DNA from: Nocardia sp. NBC_01327
GTDB taxonomy: Bacteria; Actinomycetota; Actinomycetes; Mycobacteriales; Mycobacteriaceae
Length of the DNA: 64,000 bases
NCBI RefSeq assembly: GCF_035958815.1
Contig: NZ_CP108383.1
Coordinates: 5,394,001-5,458,000, forward strand
Direction of reading: 5' to 3'
Shown here: piece after piece, positions 52,368 through 61,225 of the stretch
Layout of the letters: each line of letters begins with the position of its first letter
Position numbering within the stretch: the stretch's first letter is position 1
Program-made: the position numbers and the translations under genes
Notes under the pieces: generated by a model
The model's input: only the letters and a program-made list of their open reading frames with translations
What the model was told of the DNA's origin: nothing
The model's database searches: none

Positions 52368-53093
52368 ATGGCTATCAGGCGGATCGATCGGCGCACAGTT
52401 CCCGATACCGTATTCGAGCAGCTCGTGGACGAGGTGCTCGACGGGGAACTGGCTCCCGGCGCGGCGTTGCCGGCGGAACGGCAGCTGGCCGAGGCGCTGG
52501 GGGTGTCGCGGCCGACCGTGCGGGAGGCGCTGCAGCGGCTGGCGCATACCGGGTTGGTGGAGGTCCGCCAGGGTGGGTCCACGATGGTGCAGGACTTCCG
52601 CCGTCATGCCGGAATGGACATGCTGCCGCGGCTGCTGGTGCGCAAGAACGAACTCGATACCGGCGTGATTCGCTCGATTCTCGAGACGCGCCGCGTGCTG
52701 GGGCGGGAGGTGGCCGGGCTGGCCGCCGAACGCGCGGGGGCCGCCCTGGCGGGCGTACTCGCCGAGGCGACAGAAATCCTTGCCGCCGAACATGATCCGG
52801 TCGCACAGCAGCTGCACGCGCTGGCCTTCTGGGATCACCTCATCGATGCCTCGGATTCGATCGTGTACCGGCTGCTCTACAACGATCTGCGCGCGGTCTA
52901 CGAGCCGGCCGTGGCCGTACTGGCCGGTGTCATGACCGCCGAGGTGAGCCGCACCGAGTACTACCGCAGGCTCGCCGATGCGGTGATCGCGGGCGATGGC
53001 GCGGGCGCTCGCCAGGCCGCCGAGGAACTGCTGTCGCTGGCCGCGGCCGAATTCGACGTCCTCATGCAGCAGATGCAGCCCGCACAAGCCTGA
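52368..53093 (+). CDS. GntR/FadR-family regulator
   Basis: A 241-residue regulator with an N-terminal winged helix (LPAERQLAEALGVSRPTVREALQRLAHTGLVEVRQGG, about residues 39-73) and a helical FCD-like ligand domain. Operators of the form TGGTnnnACCA are typical of the FadR group and one lies in its own promoter and another before the next operon. It probably represses itself and the alcohol/aldehyde oxidation genes until a fatty compound or its CoA ester binds. Confidence 0.88.
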   Translation: MAIRRIDRRTVPDTVFEQLVDEVLDGELAPGAALPAERQLAEALGVSRPTVREALQRLAHTGLVEVRQGGSTMVQDFRRHAGMDMLPRLLVRKNELDTGVIRSILETRRVLGREVAGLAAERAGAALAGVLAEATEILAAEHDPVAQQLHALAFWDHLIDASDSIVYRLLYNDLRAVYEPAVAVLAGVMTAEVSRTEYYRRLADAVIAGDGAGARQAAEELLSLAAAEFDVLMQQMQPAQA

Positions 53094-53111
53094 GCGCGGA
53101 GCAGATGCCTC

Positions 53112-53151
53112 TTGCCAGAAAGAGCGTCCTCGCTATAGTGGTCTGACCACT
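53112..53151 (+). promoter_or_regulatory. promoter and FadR-type operator of the aldehyde dehydrogenase operon
   Basis: TTGCCA (53112-53117), 16-bp spacer and TATAGT (53134-53139) form a good promoter. The perfect palindrome AGTGGTC-T-GACCACT (53137-53151) overlaps the -10 and the expected start site. A second dyad TGGCC-ACCT-GGCCA follows at once (53152-53165). Confidence 0.75.
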
Positions 53152-53195
53152 TGGCCACCTGGCCAGAAGGACGGCTTTCGACAGGCGGTTTGCGT

Positions 53196-54761
53196 ATGGC
53201 ATCCCTTCCTCGCACGCAGCGAGACCTTCGCACGCAGCGAGACTCACCTGCTGCCTCGGCGCTTGTGCCCGAGCGCGGCGTGGAACCGGCACCGGACGCT
53301 CGTGTACTGGTCGATCGGGCTCGCGCGGCGCAATCGAGTTGGGGTTCGCGCGGTGTGGCCGAGCGGGTCGCGACGCTCGAGCAGCTGCCGCAATTGCTGC
53401 TCGGCGGTATCGATTGCCTCGCCGACGCCATTGCGGCGGAGAACGGTAAGCCGCGGGCGGAGGCGCTGGCGCATGAGCTCGTGCCGGCGATCGCGCTGGC
53501 TCGCCATCATCTCGGCGCGGCCGTCGCGGCGCTGGGTCCGTCGCGGATCACCTCGCCCACAGCGCCGTATCGCTCGGCGGTGCGCATGCATCGGCCCTAC
53601 GGCGTGGTGCTGGCGATCGCGCCCTGGAATCTGCCGTTCCTCATTCCGTTCAGCCAGGTGCTGCCCGCGCTGCTGGCCGGAAATGCGGTGATCCTCAAAC
53701 CGTCCGAGCTCACCCCGCGCGTGGCGGCGCTGCTGGTGGAGGTGATCGCCGCCTGCGATCTCCCGGCAGATGTGCTGCAACTAGCCGTCGGTGACGGCGC
53801 GCTGGGCGCGGAACTGGTTGCCGCGCAACCGGACAGGGTGCTGTTCACCGGATCGGTGGGCACCGGCCGCACGGTGATGGCCGCCGCCGCGCGGTTCCCG
53901 ATTCCGGTCGGGCTCGAGCTGGGCGGAGTGGATGCGGCGATCGTGCTCGAGGATGCCGATCTGGAGTTCACCACCTCGGCGGTGGCCTGGGGCGCGACAT
54001 TCAACGGCGGGCAGGCCTGCTGTTCGATCGAACGCGTGCTGGTGCACGAGGATCTGCACGACGCATTCCTGGTGCGGCTGCGGGACAAGCTGCAGCGCAT
54101 CGACATTCGGCGGGATCTGGCCCCGGCCATCGACGAGCGGCAGCGTGGGACATGGCAGCGGCACGTGGAGGCCGCACGCGCGGACGGCCTCACGGTGAGC
54201 GGGGGAGAACCGCTGCCCGATCGGCGGTACGCACCGACCGTGATCAGCGGCGACGGCATCACGAATGCGACTGTGTGGCAGGAGGAAACGTTCGGGCCGG
54301 TGGTCGCGGTGACCGGTTTCGGCGGCGATGATCAGGCCGTCGCCCTGCACAATGACACCGAGTACGGGCTGACCGCGAGCATCTTCTCCGCCGATGTGGC
54401 GCGCGCCCGCGCGCTCGCGCAGCGACTGAATGCCGGGTCGGTGGCCGTCAATGATGTTGCCGCCACCATGTATTCGACGCCGGAGCTGCCCTGGGGCGGA
54501 ATCGGCCGGTCCGGTTTCGGCCGCTCGCACGGGGTCGACGCACTGCTGGATGCGGCCTGGGTGCAGGTGATCGATGCCCCGCGCGGCCCGGCATTCGGCC
54601 CCAAACGCCCGTGGTGGTATCCGTACGGACCCGAACTCGAGGACGCCATGCGCGCCCTCGGCGCCGCCGTCGCCACCGCGCGCCCGGCCACCCGCCTGCG
54701 CGGTTACGCCCGCGCCGGGCACCTGCTGCTGTCCATGCTCGGCCGGCAGCCGAAACTGTGA
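53196..54761 (+). CDS. aldehyde dehydrogenase
   Basis: A 521-residue NAD(P)-dependent aldehyde dehydrogenase. Segments IAPWNLPFLIPFSQVLPALLAGNAVILKPSE, FTGSVGTGR, the general base in LELGGVD (about residue 248) and the catalytic Cys in NGGQACCSIERV (about residue 276) are present. The WYPYG-containing C-terminal extension of about 60 residues, ending in a hydrophobic stretch, may contact membrane. The ATG at 53196 was chosen because an upstream in-frame TTG lies inside the operator. First of three coupled genes that would convert alcohol to aldehyde to acid. Confidence 0.9.
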   Translation: MASLPRTQRDLRTQRDSPAASALVPERGVEPAPDARVLVDRARAAQSSWGSRGVAERVATLEQLPQLLLGGIDCLADAIAAENGKPRAEALAHELVPAIALARHHLGAAVAALGPSRITSPTAPYRSAVRMHRPYGVVLAIAPWNLPFLIPFSQVLPALLAGNAVILKPSELTPRVAALLVEVIAACDLPADVLQLAVGDGALGAELVAAQPDRVLFTGSVGTGRTVMAAAARFPIPVGLELGGVDAAIVLEDADLEFTTSAVAWGATFNGGQACCSIERVLVHEDLHDAFLVRLRDKLQRIDIRRDLAPAIDERQRGTWQRHVEAARADGLTVSGGEPLPDRRYAPTVISGDGITNATVWQEETFGPVVAVTGFGGDDQAVALHNDTEYGLTASIFSADVARARALAQRLNAGSVAVNDVAATMYSTPELPWGGIGRSGFGRSHGVDALLDAAWVQVIDAPRGPAFGPKRPWWYPYGPELEDAMRALGAAVATARPATRLRGYARAGHLLLSMLGRQPKL

Positions 54762-54769
54762 GGAGCTCG

Positions 54770-55783
54770 ATGACCGCCATCGCCCAGAACACTCCGCGCC
54801 TGCGCCCGGGCGGCGACCACGTCGAATCCTGGTTCATTCGCGCGAACGATCCGCATTCGCCTCGGGCGGTGTGGATCAAGGCCACCGTTCTCACCTCCCG
54901 CGACGGCACCGCCCTCGCGCAGGCCTGGTGCAGTGTGTTCGACGGTCGGCGCACCAAGGCGTGGTGTCTCGACATTCCGCTGGACACAGCACGATTCGAG
55001 GCCAATACGCTCGGGCAGGACATCGAGGCCGGACCGCTGGCCATCACACTCACCACGCGCGGCGGTGACACGGCGGGCGCGCTGTCGGACGACACCTCGT
55101 CCATCTCCTGGGATTTCGCCTTCACCCGGGCCGAGGTGGGAGGTGCGCCGCTGTCGCTGCTGCCCGGTGACCGGCTGCTGGGCATGCGATTCCCGAGCAA
55201 CAAGCTGGTGACGCCGTTCCCGGTGGCCTCGGTCGCCGGGCACCTGGAGTGGGACGGCGAACGCTGGGACCTGGGCGGCTGGCACGGGATGCAGGGCCAC
55301 AACTGGGGCAGTGAGCACAGTCCCGAATATGCCTGGGGCCACTGCGTTTTCACCGATACCGGCGACGAGACGCCGTTCGCGGTGCTGGAGGCCGCGTCCG
55401 GGCGCACCCGGGTGGGCGGTCGCGTCTCACCGCTGGTGTCGATGCTGGTCATCCGGCGCGGGGAGCAGGAGTACCGCTTCGACCGGGTGCTGGATCTGTG
55501 GCGGCAGGAACCGCATCTGGACTTCCCGCACTGGACGCTGCGCATGCGCGGCCGCGACGGCAGCGCGGTACTGCGCATGAGCGCCGCGCCCGAGCAGATG
55601 GTGTGCCTGGCCTACCGCAATCCGGCGCGTGCGACCAGCTACTGCCTCAATTCCAAGACCGCGGCGGTGTCGGCGCATGTCACCCCGATCAACGGGAACG
55701 CCTTCGAACTGCGCAGCGCGCACGGCGGGGCCCTGGAATTCCTGCTGCCGCAACCGGTTCCCGCCGTCTCCCCGATCGTCTGA
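54770..55783 (+). CDS. AttH/CrtC-like lipocalin-fold protein
   Basis: A 337-residue beta-rich protein. The motif GWHGMQGHNWGSEHSPEYAWGHCVF (about residues 166-190) is the hallmark of AttH-like and hydroxyneurosporene-synthase (CrtC)-like proteins, two-lipocalin-domain folds that bind or hydrate hydrophobic molecules. No signal peptide. GGAG precedes the ATG at 54770, eight bases after the aldehyde dehydrogenase stop. It is probably a lipid-handling or hydrating partner of the flanking oxidoreductases. Confidence 0.75.
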   Translation: MTAIAQNTPRLRPGGDHVESWFIRANDPHSPRAVWIKATVLTSRDGTALAQAWCSVFDGRRTKAWCLDIPLDTARFEANTLGQDIEAGPLAITLTTRGGDTAGALSDDTSSISWDFAFTRAEVGGAPLSLLPGDRLLGMRFPSNKLVTPFPVASVAGHLEWDGERWDLGGWHGMQGHNWGSEHSPEYAWGHCVFTDTGDETPFAVLEAASGRTRVGGRVSPLVSMLVIRRGEQEYRFDRVLDLWRQEPHLDFPHWTLRMRGRDGSAVLRMSAAPEQMVCLAYRNPARATSYCLNSKTAAVSAHVTPINGNAFELRSAHGGALEFLLPQPVPAVSPIV

Positions 55784-55799
55784 GCAGAGAGCGTTCGAT

Positions 55800-58166
55800 A
55801 TGCCACTGACCTTCTTCGAGACGATGAGCGGCGAGCTCTACGACGCCGGCGGGCGACCGCACCACGTCGCCATGGATCTGCGCTGCGAATCCGGGCGCGC
55901 CCGCGGGTTCGTCACCAACGGGCGCGCCCGCCTCACCGGCACCATTCGGGCCGCGCCGTGGGTGGACGGCGCGGCGGTGGTCGGGACGCTGGTGGCGCTG
56001 CCGGTCACCAAGCGGTCCATGACATACGAGGTGGATTTCCGCGACGGCGACGGGCAGGCCTGGCGGTTGACCGGGCACAAGGACGTGCGGTGGCTGCGGC
56101 GCGCGCAGGAGAGTCTGACCACCCTGTACACCACGCTGTGGTGTGCGGGGCGCGAGGTCGCGACCGGCCGAATGCAGTTCTTTGCCAATGACTATCCGAG
56201 TTTCCTGCGCTCGTTCCAGCCGTGGACCTCACTGCGCACGGATCTGGCCGACGGCAGCCGTCCCGTCGGCGCGTTCACGCCCGGGCAGCGCGAAACGCTG
56301 CGGGCGCTGGCCGGGGCGCTCATCGAACCGGGCGGGGTGGTGCCGCCGGTGGACGCGGGCACGATCGACCGAGTCCAGGAATACGTCGGCAATATGACAC
56401 CGCTCATGCAGTCGGGGCTGCGCGTGGCGGTGCGCGCGCTCGACGCCCAGGCCCGGTCCCGGCACGGACACGGTCTGTCCGCGCTGCCGCAGGCGCAGCG
56501 CCGCAGTCTGATCGAGGCCGCACGGCGCAGCCCGGCCCTGCAGCATGCCGTCGCCGCCGTCGAAACACCGGTGCGCATCGCGCATTTCAGCGACCGGCGC
56601 TACCTCGATGCCGTCGGTGCGCCGCGGTATCTGGATTCCGTCGCGGAGCAGAAGCCGGGGTGGATGGCGAATGTGACCACCCCCGACGAGCTTTCGCACC
56701 AGGAACTGGTCGAATGCGATGTCGTGGTGATCGGGACCGGGGCCGGAGGCGCGGCCGCCGCCGCCCGGCTGACCGAGCAGGGGCTCGGCGTGATCATGGT
56801 CGAGGAGGGGGAGTACGCCGGGCGGGCGCAGTTCCGCGGCGAACTGCACGACCGCACTCAGAAGTATTGGCGCGACGGCGGATACAACCTGGCCGTGGGC
56901 AATTCGGTGCTGGGGGTCAGCACCGGGCGCCTGGTGGGCGGCACCACCGCCATCAATTCCGGCACCGCGTTCCGCACTCCGGACGCGGTGCTGCGGGAAT
57001 GGCTGGAGCAGGGCTTTCCGGCCGAGTTCGAACCCGAGGCCTTTCGCGGGTACCTCGACGAGGTCGATGCCGAACTCGGTATCACCGCGGCCGATCCGCG
57101 CTATCTGGGCCGGGTCGCGGGCATTATCGGCACGGGTGCGGACGCGCTGGGCGCGGCGCACGGGCCGCTGCCGCGCAATGCCGTGGGCTGCGACGGGCAG
57201 GGGCAGTGCGTGTACGGCTGTCCCACCGAGGCCAAACGCAGCACGAATGTCAGCTGGGTGCCGCGGGCGCTCAAAGGTGGCGCGCAGCTGTACACCGCGC
57301 TCACCGTCACCCGGATTCTGCTGAGCGGGCGCCGGGCGGCCGGGGTGCTGGCGGAGGGGCAGGACGCGAACGGCGCACCCCGGACCCTGGAGATCCGTTC
57401 CCGGGCGGTCCTGGTCGCCACCGGCACGCTGATGACGCCACTGCTGTTGCGCCGCAACGGTATCGACCTGCCCGCGCTGGGGCGCAATCTGACGGTGCAT
57501 CCGTCCCTGGGCGCGGTCGCCATGATGCCGACCGCGGGCACACCGTGGAGCGGGATTCCGCAGGGCTATCACGTGCAGGGCCTCGGTGATCCGCTGTGCA
57601 CCTTCGAAGGGGTGTCCATCCCGCCGCAGTTCGCGGCCGGGGTGCTGCCCTTCCACGGCGCGCAGCTCACCGCATGGATGAACCGCTGGTCCCACACCGA
57701 ACAGTTCGGGGCCATGGTGCGCGACAGCGCCAGCGGCAGTGTGCGGCACGGTCCGGGCGGGCGCACCCTCATCCGGTACACCGTGACACCGCGGGTGCAG
57801 GCCGCGCTGCGGCACGCGTGCGCGGGACTGGCACAGCTGTTCCTGCACGGCGGTGCGGAGGCGGTGGCGCTGCCGATTGCGGGCATGCCGCCCATCCGGA
57901 CTCTGGAGCAGGCGCGCGCGGTCGCGGAAACCCCGCTCACACCACGGCATTTCCGCACCATGGGTCCGCATCCGCTGGGGACCGCGCGCATGGGCCGGGA
58001 CGCGCGCACCGCCGTCGTCGATTTCGAGCATCGCGTGTTCGGCGCCACCGGGCTCTATATCGCGGACGGTTCGGTGGTGCCGACTTCGCTCGGCGTCAAC
58101 CCGCAGGTCACCATCATGGCCATGGCGCTGCGGGCGGCCGACGCGATCGGGGCCGATCTGCGGTGA
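55800..58166 (+). CDS. GMC oxidoreductase with two extra N-terminal domains
   Basis: A 788-residue fusion. Residues about 1-150 are beta-rich and lipocalin-like, echoing proteins that accompany cholesterol oxidases. Residues about 155-270 are helical and resemble gluconate-dehydrogenase subunit 3 (TPGQRETLRALAGALIEPGG). The rest is a GMC flavoenzyme: FAD motif VVIGTGAGGAAAAARL (about residues 310-325), GRLVGGTTAINSGTAFRTP, CVYGCPTEAKRS as in long-chain alcohol oxidases, and the C-terminal ADGSVVPTSLGVNPQVTIMA. It likely oxidises a long-chain or sterol-type alcohol to the aldehyde or ketone used by the upstream dehydrogenase. Confidence 0.83.
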   Translation: MPLTFFETMSGELYDAGGRPHHVAMDLRCESGRARGFVTNGRARLTGTIRAAPWVDGAAVVGTLVALPVTKRSMTYEVDFRDGDGQAWRLTGHKDVRWLRRAQESLTTLYTTLWCAGREVATGRMQFFANDYPSFLRSFQPWTSLRTDLADGSRPVGAFTPGQRETLRALAGALIEPGGVVPPVDAGTIDRVQEYVGNMTPLMQSGLRVAVRALDAQARSRHGHGLSALPQAQRRSLIEAARRSPALQHAVAAVETPVRIAHFSDRRYLDAVGAPRYLDSVAEQKPGWMANVTTPDELSHQELVECDVVVIGTGAGGAAAAARLTEQGLGVIMVEEGEYAGRAQFRGELHDRTQKYWRDGGYNLAVGNSVLGVSTGRLVGGTTAINSGTAFRTPDAVLREWLEQGFPAEFEPEAFRGYLDEVDAELGITAADPRYLGRVAGIIGTGADALGAAHGPLPRNAVGCDGQGQCVYGCPTEAKRSTNVSWVPRALKGGAQLYTALTVTRILLSGRRAAGVLAEGQDANGAPRTLEIRSRAVLVATGTLMTPLLLRRNGIDLPALGRNLTVHPSLGAVAMMPTAGTPWSGIPQGYHVQGLGDPLCTFEGVSIPPQFAAGVLPFHGAQLTAWMNRWSHTEQFGAMVRDSASGSVRHGPGGRTLIRYTVTPRVQAALRHACAGLAQLFLHGGAEAVALPIAGMPPIRTLEQARAVAETPLTPRHFRTMGPHPLGTARMGRDARTAVVDFEHRVFGATGLYIADGSVVPTSLGVNPQVTIMAMALRAADAIGADLR

Positions 58167-58268
58167 AAGACAGGACATTCCGGACTGGCGCGGTGCAGGC
58201 GATCTTGGTACACCTTGGTACACGAAAACCGGAGTGATCCGGGTCATTCGGGGAACAGGGGACACATC

Positions 58269-58490
58269 GTGGAAGCCAGAGCCGAACTCGAGCGGGAACT
58301 GGGTGGGCCACTGGCTGCGCTCGATCTGCTGTCGGAAGCCGAAACCGCCGATCTGCTGCAGGTTTTCCGGCAGGCGCAGCGCACCGAGACCTCCGATATG
58401 GTCGAGGCGGTCGACAAGACCGTCAGCGCACTGCCGTGGCCCCTGAGCACCGCGGCCAAGAAGATCATGTTCGGGAACAAGCTCGGATGA
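58269..58490 (+). CDS. small acidic helical protein, coupled to next gene
   Basis: A 73-residue mostly helical protein (AELERELGGPLAALDLLSEAETADLLQVF) ending in a basic tail. The start is a GTG at 58269 with GGGG about nine bases before it. Its stop overlaps the next start (ATGA), so the two are co-translated and may form a complex. Function unknown. Confidence 0.6.
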   Translation: MEARAELERELGGPLAALDLLSEAETADLLQVFRQAQRTETSDMVEAVDKTVSALPWPLSTAAKKIMFGNKLG

Positions 58491-59710
58491 GCGATCTGGT
58501 CACCCGGGCGCAGCTCACGCTGCTGTCGCGGACGCTGCACGTACCCGTGGAACGGCTCGAACACCTCGAGAAGCTCGGTGCGCAGAACCTGCACGAACTG
58601 CAGGAGCGCATGGCGAAAGTGATCTTCGCCCAGCACAATGCGACATTCTCGCGACTGAGCATGCTGGTGCCGGTCATTCCGCTGAGTATTTCGCTGCCGT
58701 TGGTGCAGCGCATCGTCCCGCCGATGATCGCGGGGCGGGCGGCCGGTGCGATCGGTGTCGATCATCCGCGTAAGGCGGCCGAGGCGGTCGGCATGCTCAC
58801 ACCCTCGTATGCCGCCGACGGTGCGCCGTACCTGGATCCGCACACCGTGGGGCAGCTCGCGGAGGTGGCGCCGCCGGGACCGGTCGTCGCGATCGTGAAC
58901 GAAATGCTGCGGCGCAAGGACTATGTGACCGCCGGGCCGTTCCTCGCCTATGCCACACCGGAATTGATTCGGGCGGTGGAGCAGGGCACCGACGACGATG
59001 AGGGATTGATCCGCTCGGCGGCGTACGCCTACTCCAGCGAGAGCATCAGCATGGTGGTGCGGCTGCTGCTCGACGGGCTCGGACAGCGGATTCCACGGCT
59101 GGTGCAGACCATGATCAACGGTTCCACCGAACTGCAACTCGCCGCGCTGTCGGTGTTCTCGCGCTGCGAACGCGATGTGATCGCGGGTATCGGCGACGTC
59201 CTGTTCGATACCGGGTCCGCCCAGGAGATCGGTGCGCTGGTGCGTGCCTTCGTCGCCGCCGGTGCGATGCCGGAGACGCTGCGGTTCATCGGCGAGTTCA
59301 GCCCGGCCGCGCTGGATCTGCTCGCGGCCAATCCCGTGATCGGTGAACCGGAGACGATCGATGCCGTGGCGGCCGTGATCGACGGCAATACCGAGCCGGT
59401 GGTGTGGCGGGGGCTGCTGGAATTGGCCGAACGCGTCGATCCGGTGATCGCGCGCCGCCTCGGCGGGAAGGTGTCGCGGTTCGACAGTACGGTGCTGGCG
59501 CAGGTGCCCGGCGTGCTGACCGCCGCGCACCTGTGGCCACCGCTGCTGCGCGTGCTGGCGGTCGCCGAGCCCGACGCACAGTCGCGGATCGGGGAGGCGT
59601 GGTCGGGGCTGCCCGATGCGGAGCGACAGGAGATGTTGCAGCGCATTGCGGATCTGGGCCTGGGCGAACAACTTTCGGCGTTGATGGCGACCTTGCAGAT
59701 CACGCACTGA
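58487..59710 (+). CDS. HEAT-like helical membrane-associated protein, unknown
   Basis: A 407-residue protein. A hydrophobic segment at about residues 58-82 (LVPVIPLSISLPLVQRIVPPMIAGRA) could anchor it, and the rest is built of helical hairpins that look like HEAT-type repeats, such as HTVGQLAEVAPPGPVVAIVNEMLRR and PELIRAVEQGTDDDEGLI. No family recognised. Coupled to the 73-residue gene and only 100 bp after the GMC operon, so it may be a late member of that operon. Confidence 0.6.
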   Translation: MSDLVTRAQLTLLSRTLHVPVERLEHLEKLGAQNLHELQERMAKVIFAQHNATFSRLSMLVPVIPLSISLPLVQRIVPPMIAGRAAGAIGVDHPRKAAEAVGMLTPSYAADGAPYLDPHTVGQLAEVAPPGPVVAIVNEMLRRKDYVTAGPFLAYATPELIRAVEQGTDDDEGLIRSAAYAYSSESISMVVRLLLDGLGQRIPRLVQTMINGSTELQLAALSVFSRCERDVIAGIGDVLFDTGSAQEIGALVRAFVAAGAMPETLRFIGEFSPAALDLLAANPVIGEPETIDAVAAVIDGNTEPVVWRGLLELAERVDPVIARRLGGKVSRFDSTVLAQVPGVLTAAHLWPPLLRVLAVAEPDAQSRIGEAWSGLPDAERQEMLQRIADLGLGEQLSALMATLQITH

Positions 59711-59758
59711 GGGCAACGCCGCAACACTCCCGAGCGAGCACGCGGGACGTGCTGGTAC

Positions 59759-60628
59759 TCAGCGCAATTCCTCGACCGTGCGCGCGAACGCGGCCGCACC
59801 GTGGCCAGCGCTGACCTGCCGATTCACCAGTGCGGCAAGCGGATCGAGCAGGACCGGGTCGATGCCCGCATCCTGCGTGGCGCGCACGATGGCGTCCAGG
59901 CCCGACTTCTGGAACGCCAGATCCTGCACCTCGGTGACATAGTCGCCGGAGTCGATCGCGCGGGCGTATCCCGGCAGGCCGCGCACCATCGCGGTCAGCC
60001 AGGGGACCGCGCGCTCGGCGAATTGCGTCGCGGTGATTCCGGCGGAACCGGCCATGGCCGAGCCGTGGAAGAAGCCGCCGAACATCTGGTACATGTTGGC
60101 CAGCAGTGCGAAATCCCAGAGCGCAGCCAGACCGGGATCCGGGCCGACATAGTCTGCGGCGCCGAGCAGTTCGAGAGTGGTGCGGTGCGCGTGCAGGACC
60201 TCGGGGGAGCCGCTGTAGAGGATCGACGAGCCGGGATTGCCGATCATGGGCGGTACGGCCATGATGCCGCCGTCCAGGAATTCGATGCCGTGCGCGGCGG
60301 CCCACCCCGCCAGCTCCCGGGATTGTTCGGGGCTGGTGCTGGTCAGGTTGATCCAGTCCCGGCCCGCGAGATCGGCGGCCACCGGATCCAAGGTCTCGTG
60401 CACCGATGCGTGATCGAGCAGCACGGTGAGGAGCAGCCCTGGTCCGGCGGCCGCCGCGGCCACCGAGTCGGCCCGGATTGCCCCGGCTGCCACCAGCTCT
60501 CGGTCCTTGCCCGCGCTGCGATTCCACACCGTGGTCGGCACCCCCGCCCGCACGAATGCGGCGGCCAGCGCCCGGCCCATCGCCCCGAGCCCGAGCACAG
60601 TGACCGGGCTGTCGTGAAAGTTCGTCAT
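59759..60628 (-). CDS. imine-reductase-like NAD(P)-binding oxidoreductase
   Basis: A 289-residue member of the beta-hydroxyacid-dehydrogenase superfamily. Cofactor motif VLGLGAMGRALAAAF (residues about 10-24) with WNRS at the end of the next strand, favouring NADPH. INLTSTSPEQS and a helical dimerisation domain with NMYQMFGGFFHGSAMAG are typical of imine reductases. The catalytic Lys of hydroxyacid dehydrogenases is not seen. GGAG eight bases before the ATG. Divergent from an HxlR regulator. Confidence 0.8.
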   Translation of the reverse strand: MTNFHDSPVTVLGLGAMGRALAAAFVRAGVPTTVWNRSAGKDRELVAAGAIRADSVAAAAAGPGLLLTVLLDHASVHETLDPVAADLAGRDWINLTSTSPEQSRELAGWAAAHGIEFLDGGIMAVPPMIGNPGSSILYSGSPEVLHAHRTTLELLGAADYVGPDPGLAALWDFALLANMYQMFGGFFHGSAMAGSAGITATQFAERAVPWLTAMVRGLPGYARAIDSGDYVTEVQDLAFQKSGLDAIVRATQDAGIDPVLLDPLAALVNRQVSAGHGAAAFARTVEELR

Positions 60629-60708
60629 AACGGAGACTCCTTCGATTCGGCGCTGCCCGCATCGGCGCGCTGGAATCGAGGCTGCCCGCCGCGACGTTGG
60701 GCAACAAG

Positions 60709-60747
60709 TACGCACTAATTTCTCCGACACTGACCCAAAAGTGAGTA
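60709..60747. promoter_or_regulatory. candidate HxlR operator, TACGCACT-N23-AGTGAGTA
   Basis: An inverted repeat with one mismatch between the imine-reductase-like gene and the HxlR gene, ending 21 bp before the regulator start. Spaced dyads of this kind are common for HxlR regulators of divergent enzymes. Confidence 0.5.
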
Positions 60748-60768
60748 TCCAGCTAGCGAGGACGGGCA

Positions 60769-61125
60769 ATGGGCGCAAAGAGATACGGGCCATACTTCTG
60801 CGGCATCGACGCCGCCATGGATGTTGTCGGCGGCAAATGGAAATCCCTCATCCTCTGGGAACTGCACGAACACGGCACCCGCCGCTTCGGCGAACTGCGC
60901 CGCGCCCTCCCCGGAGTCTCCGAGAAAATGCTCAACCAGCAACTACGCGAACTGACCGAAGACGGCATCGTCCACCGCGAACTCCACCCCGAAATCCCAC
61001 CCCGCGTGGACTACTCGCTCACTGAAGAAGGCGCCGCTCTCAACACCGCGCTCGCCCCACTCGGCGCCTGGGGCACCCGCCGCATCAACCGCATCAACGC
61101 ACCCCGAGTCCACGCAACCACCTAG
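60769..61125 (+). CDS. HxlR-family transcriptional regulator
   Basis: A 118-residue winged-helix regulator. CGIDAAMDVVGGKWKSLILWEL at the N-terminus carries the conserved Cys (residue 11) and the W-K-x-L-I-L-W-E-L signature, and RFGELRRALPGVSEKMLNQQLRELTEDGIVHRE is the DNA-binding part. Many members sense aldehydes or redox change through that Cys. Divergent from the imine-reductase-like gene, its probable target. Confidence 0.88.
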   Translation: MGAKRYGPYFCGIDAAMDVVGGKWKSLILWELHEHGTRRFGELRRALPGVSEKMLNQQLRELTEDGIVHRELHPEIPPRVDYSLTEEGAALNTALAPLGAWGTRRINRINAPRVHATT

Positions 61126-61172
61126 CCGCGCCGGAAAGCACTCACGAGAGCCGTCCCCACGCCACCAAGATC

Positions 61173-61225
61173 ACCAGGAACTGGTGGCGCTATCGCGCGA
61201 CACCCTCCCGCCACCAGTTCCTGGT
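61173..61225. terminator. long hairpin after the HxlR gene
   Basis: A perfect 17-bp inverted repeat (ACCAGGAACTGGTGGCG / CGCCACCAGTTCCTGGT) around a 19-base loop, 47 bp past the HxlR stop and without T-run. It probably ends transcription; an operator or cruciform role is possible. Confidence 0.5.

Noticed and set aside
56229..58265. A 678-codon minus-strand frame opposite the GMC oxidoreductase
   Set aside because: The plus strand carries unmistakable FAD and GMC motifs; the antisense product has no fold-like pattern.
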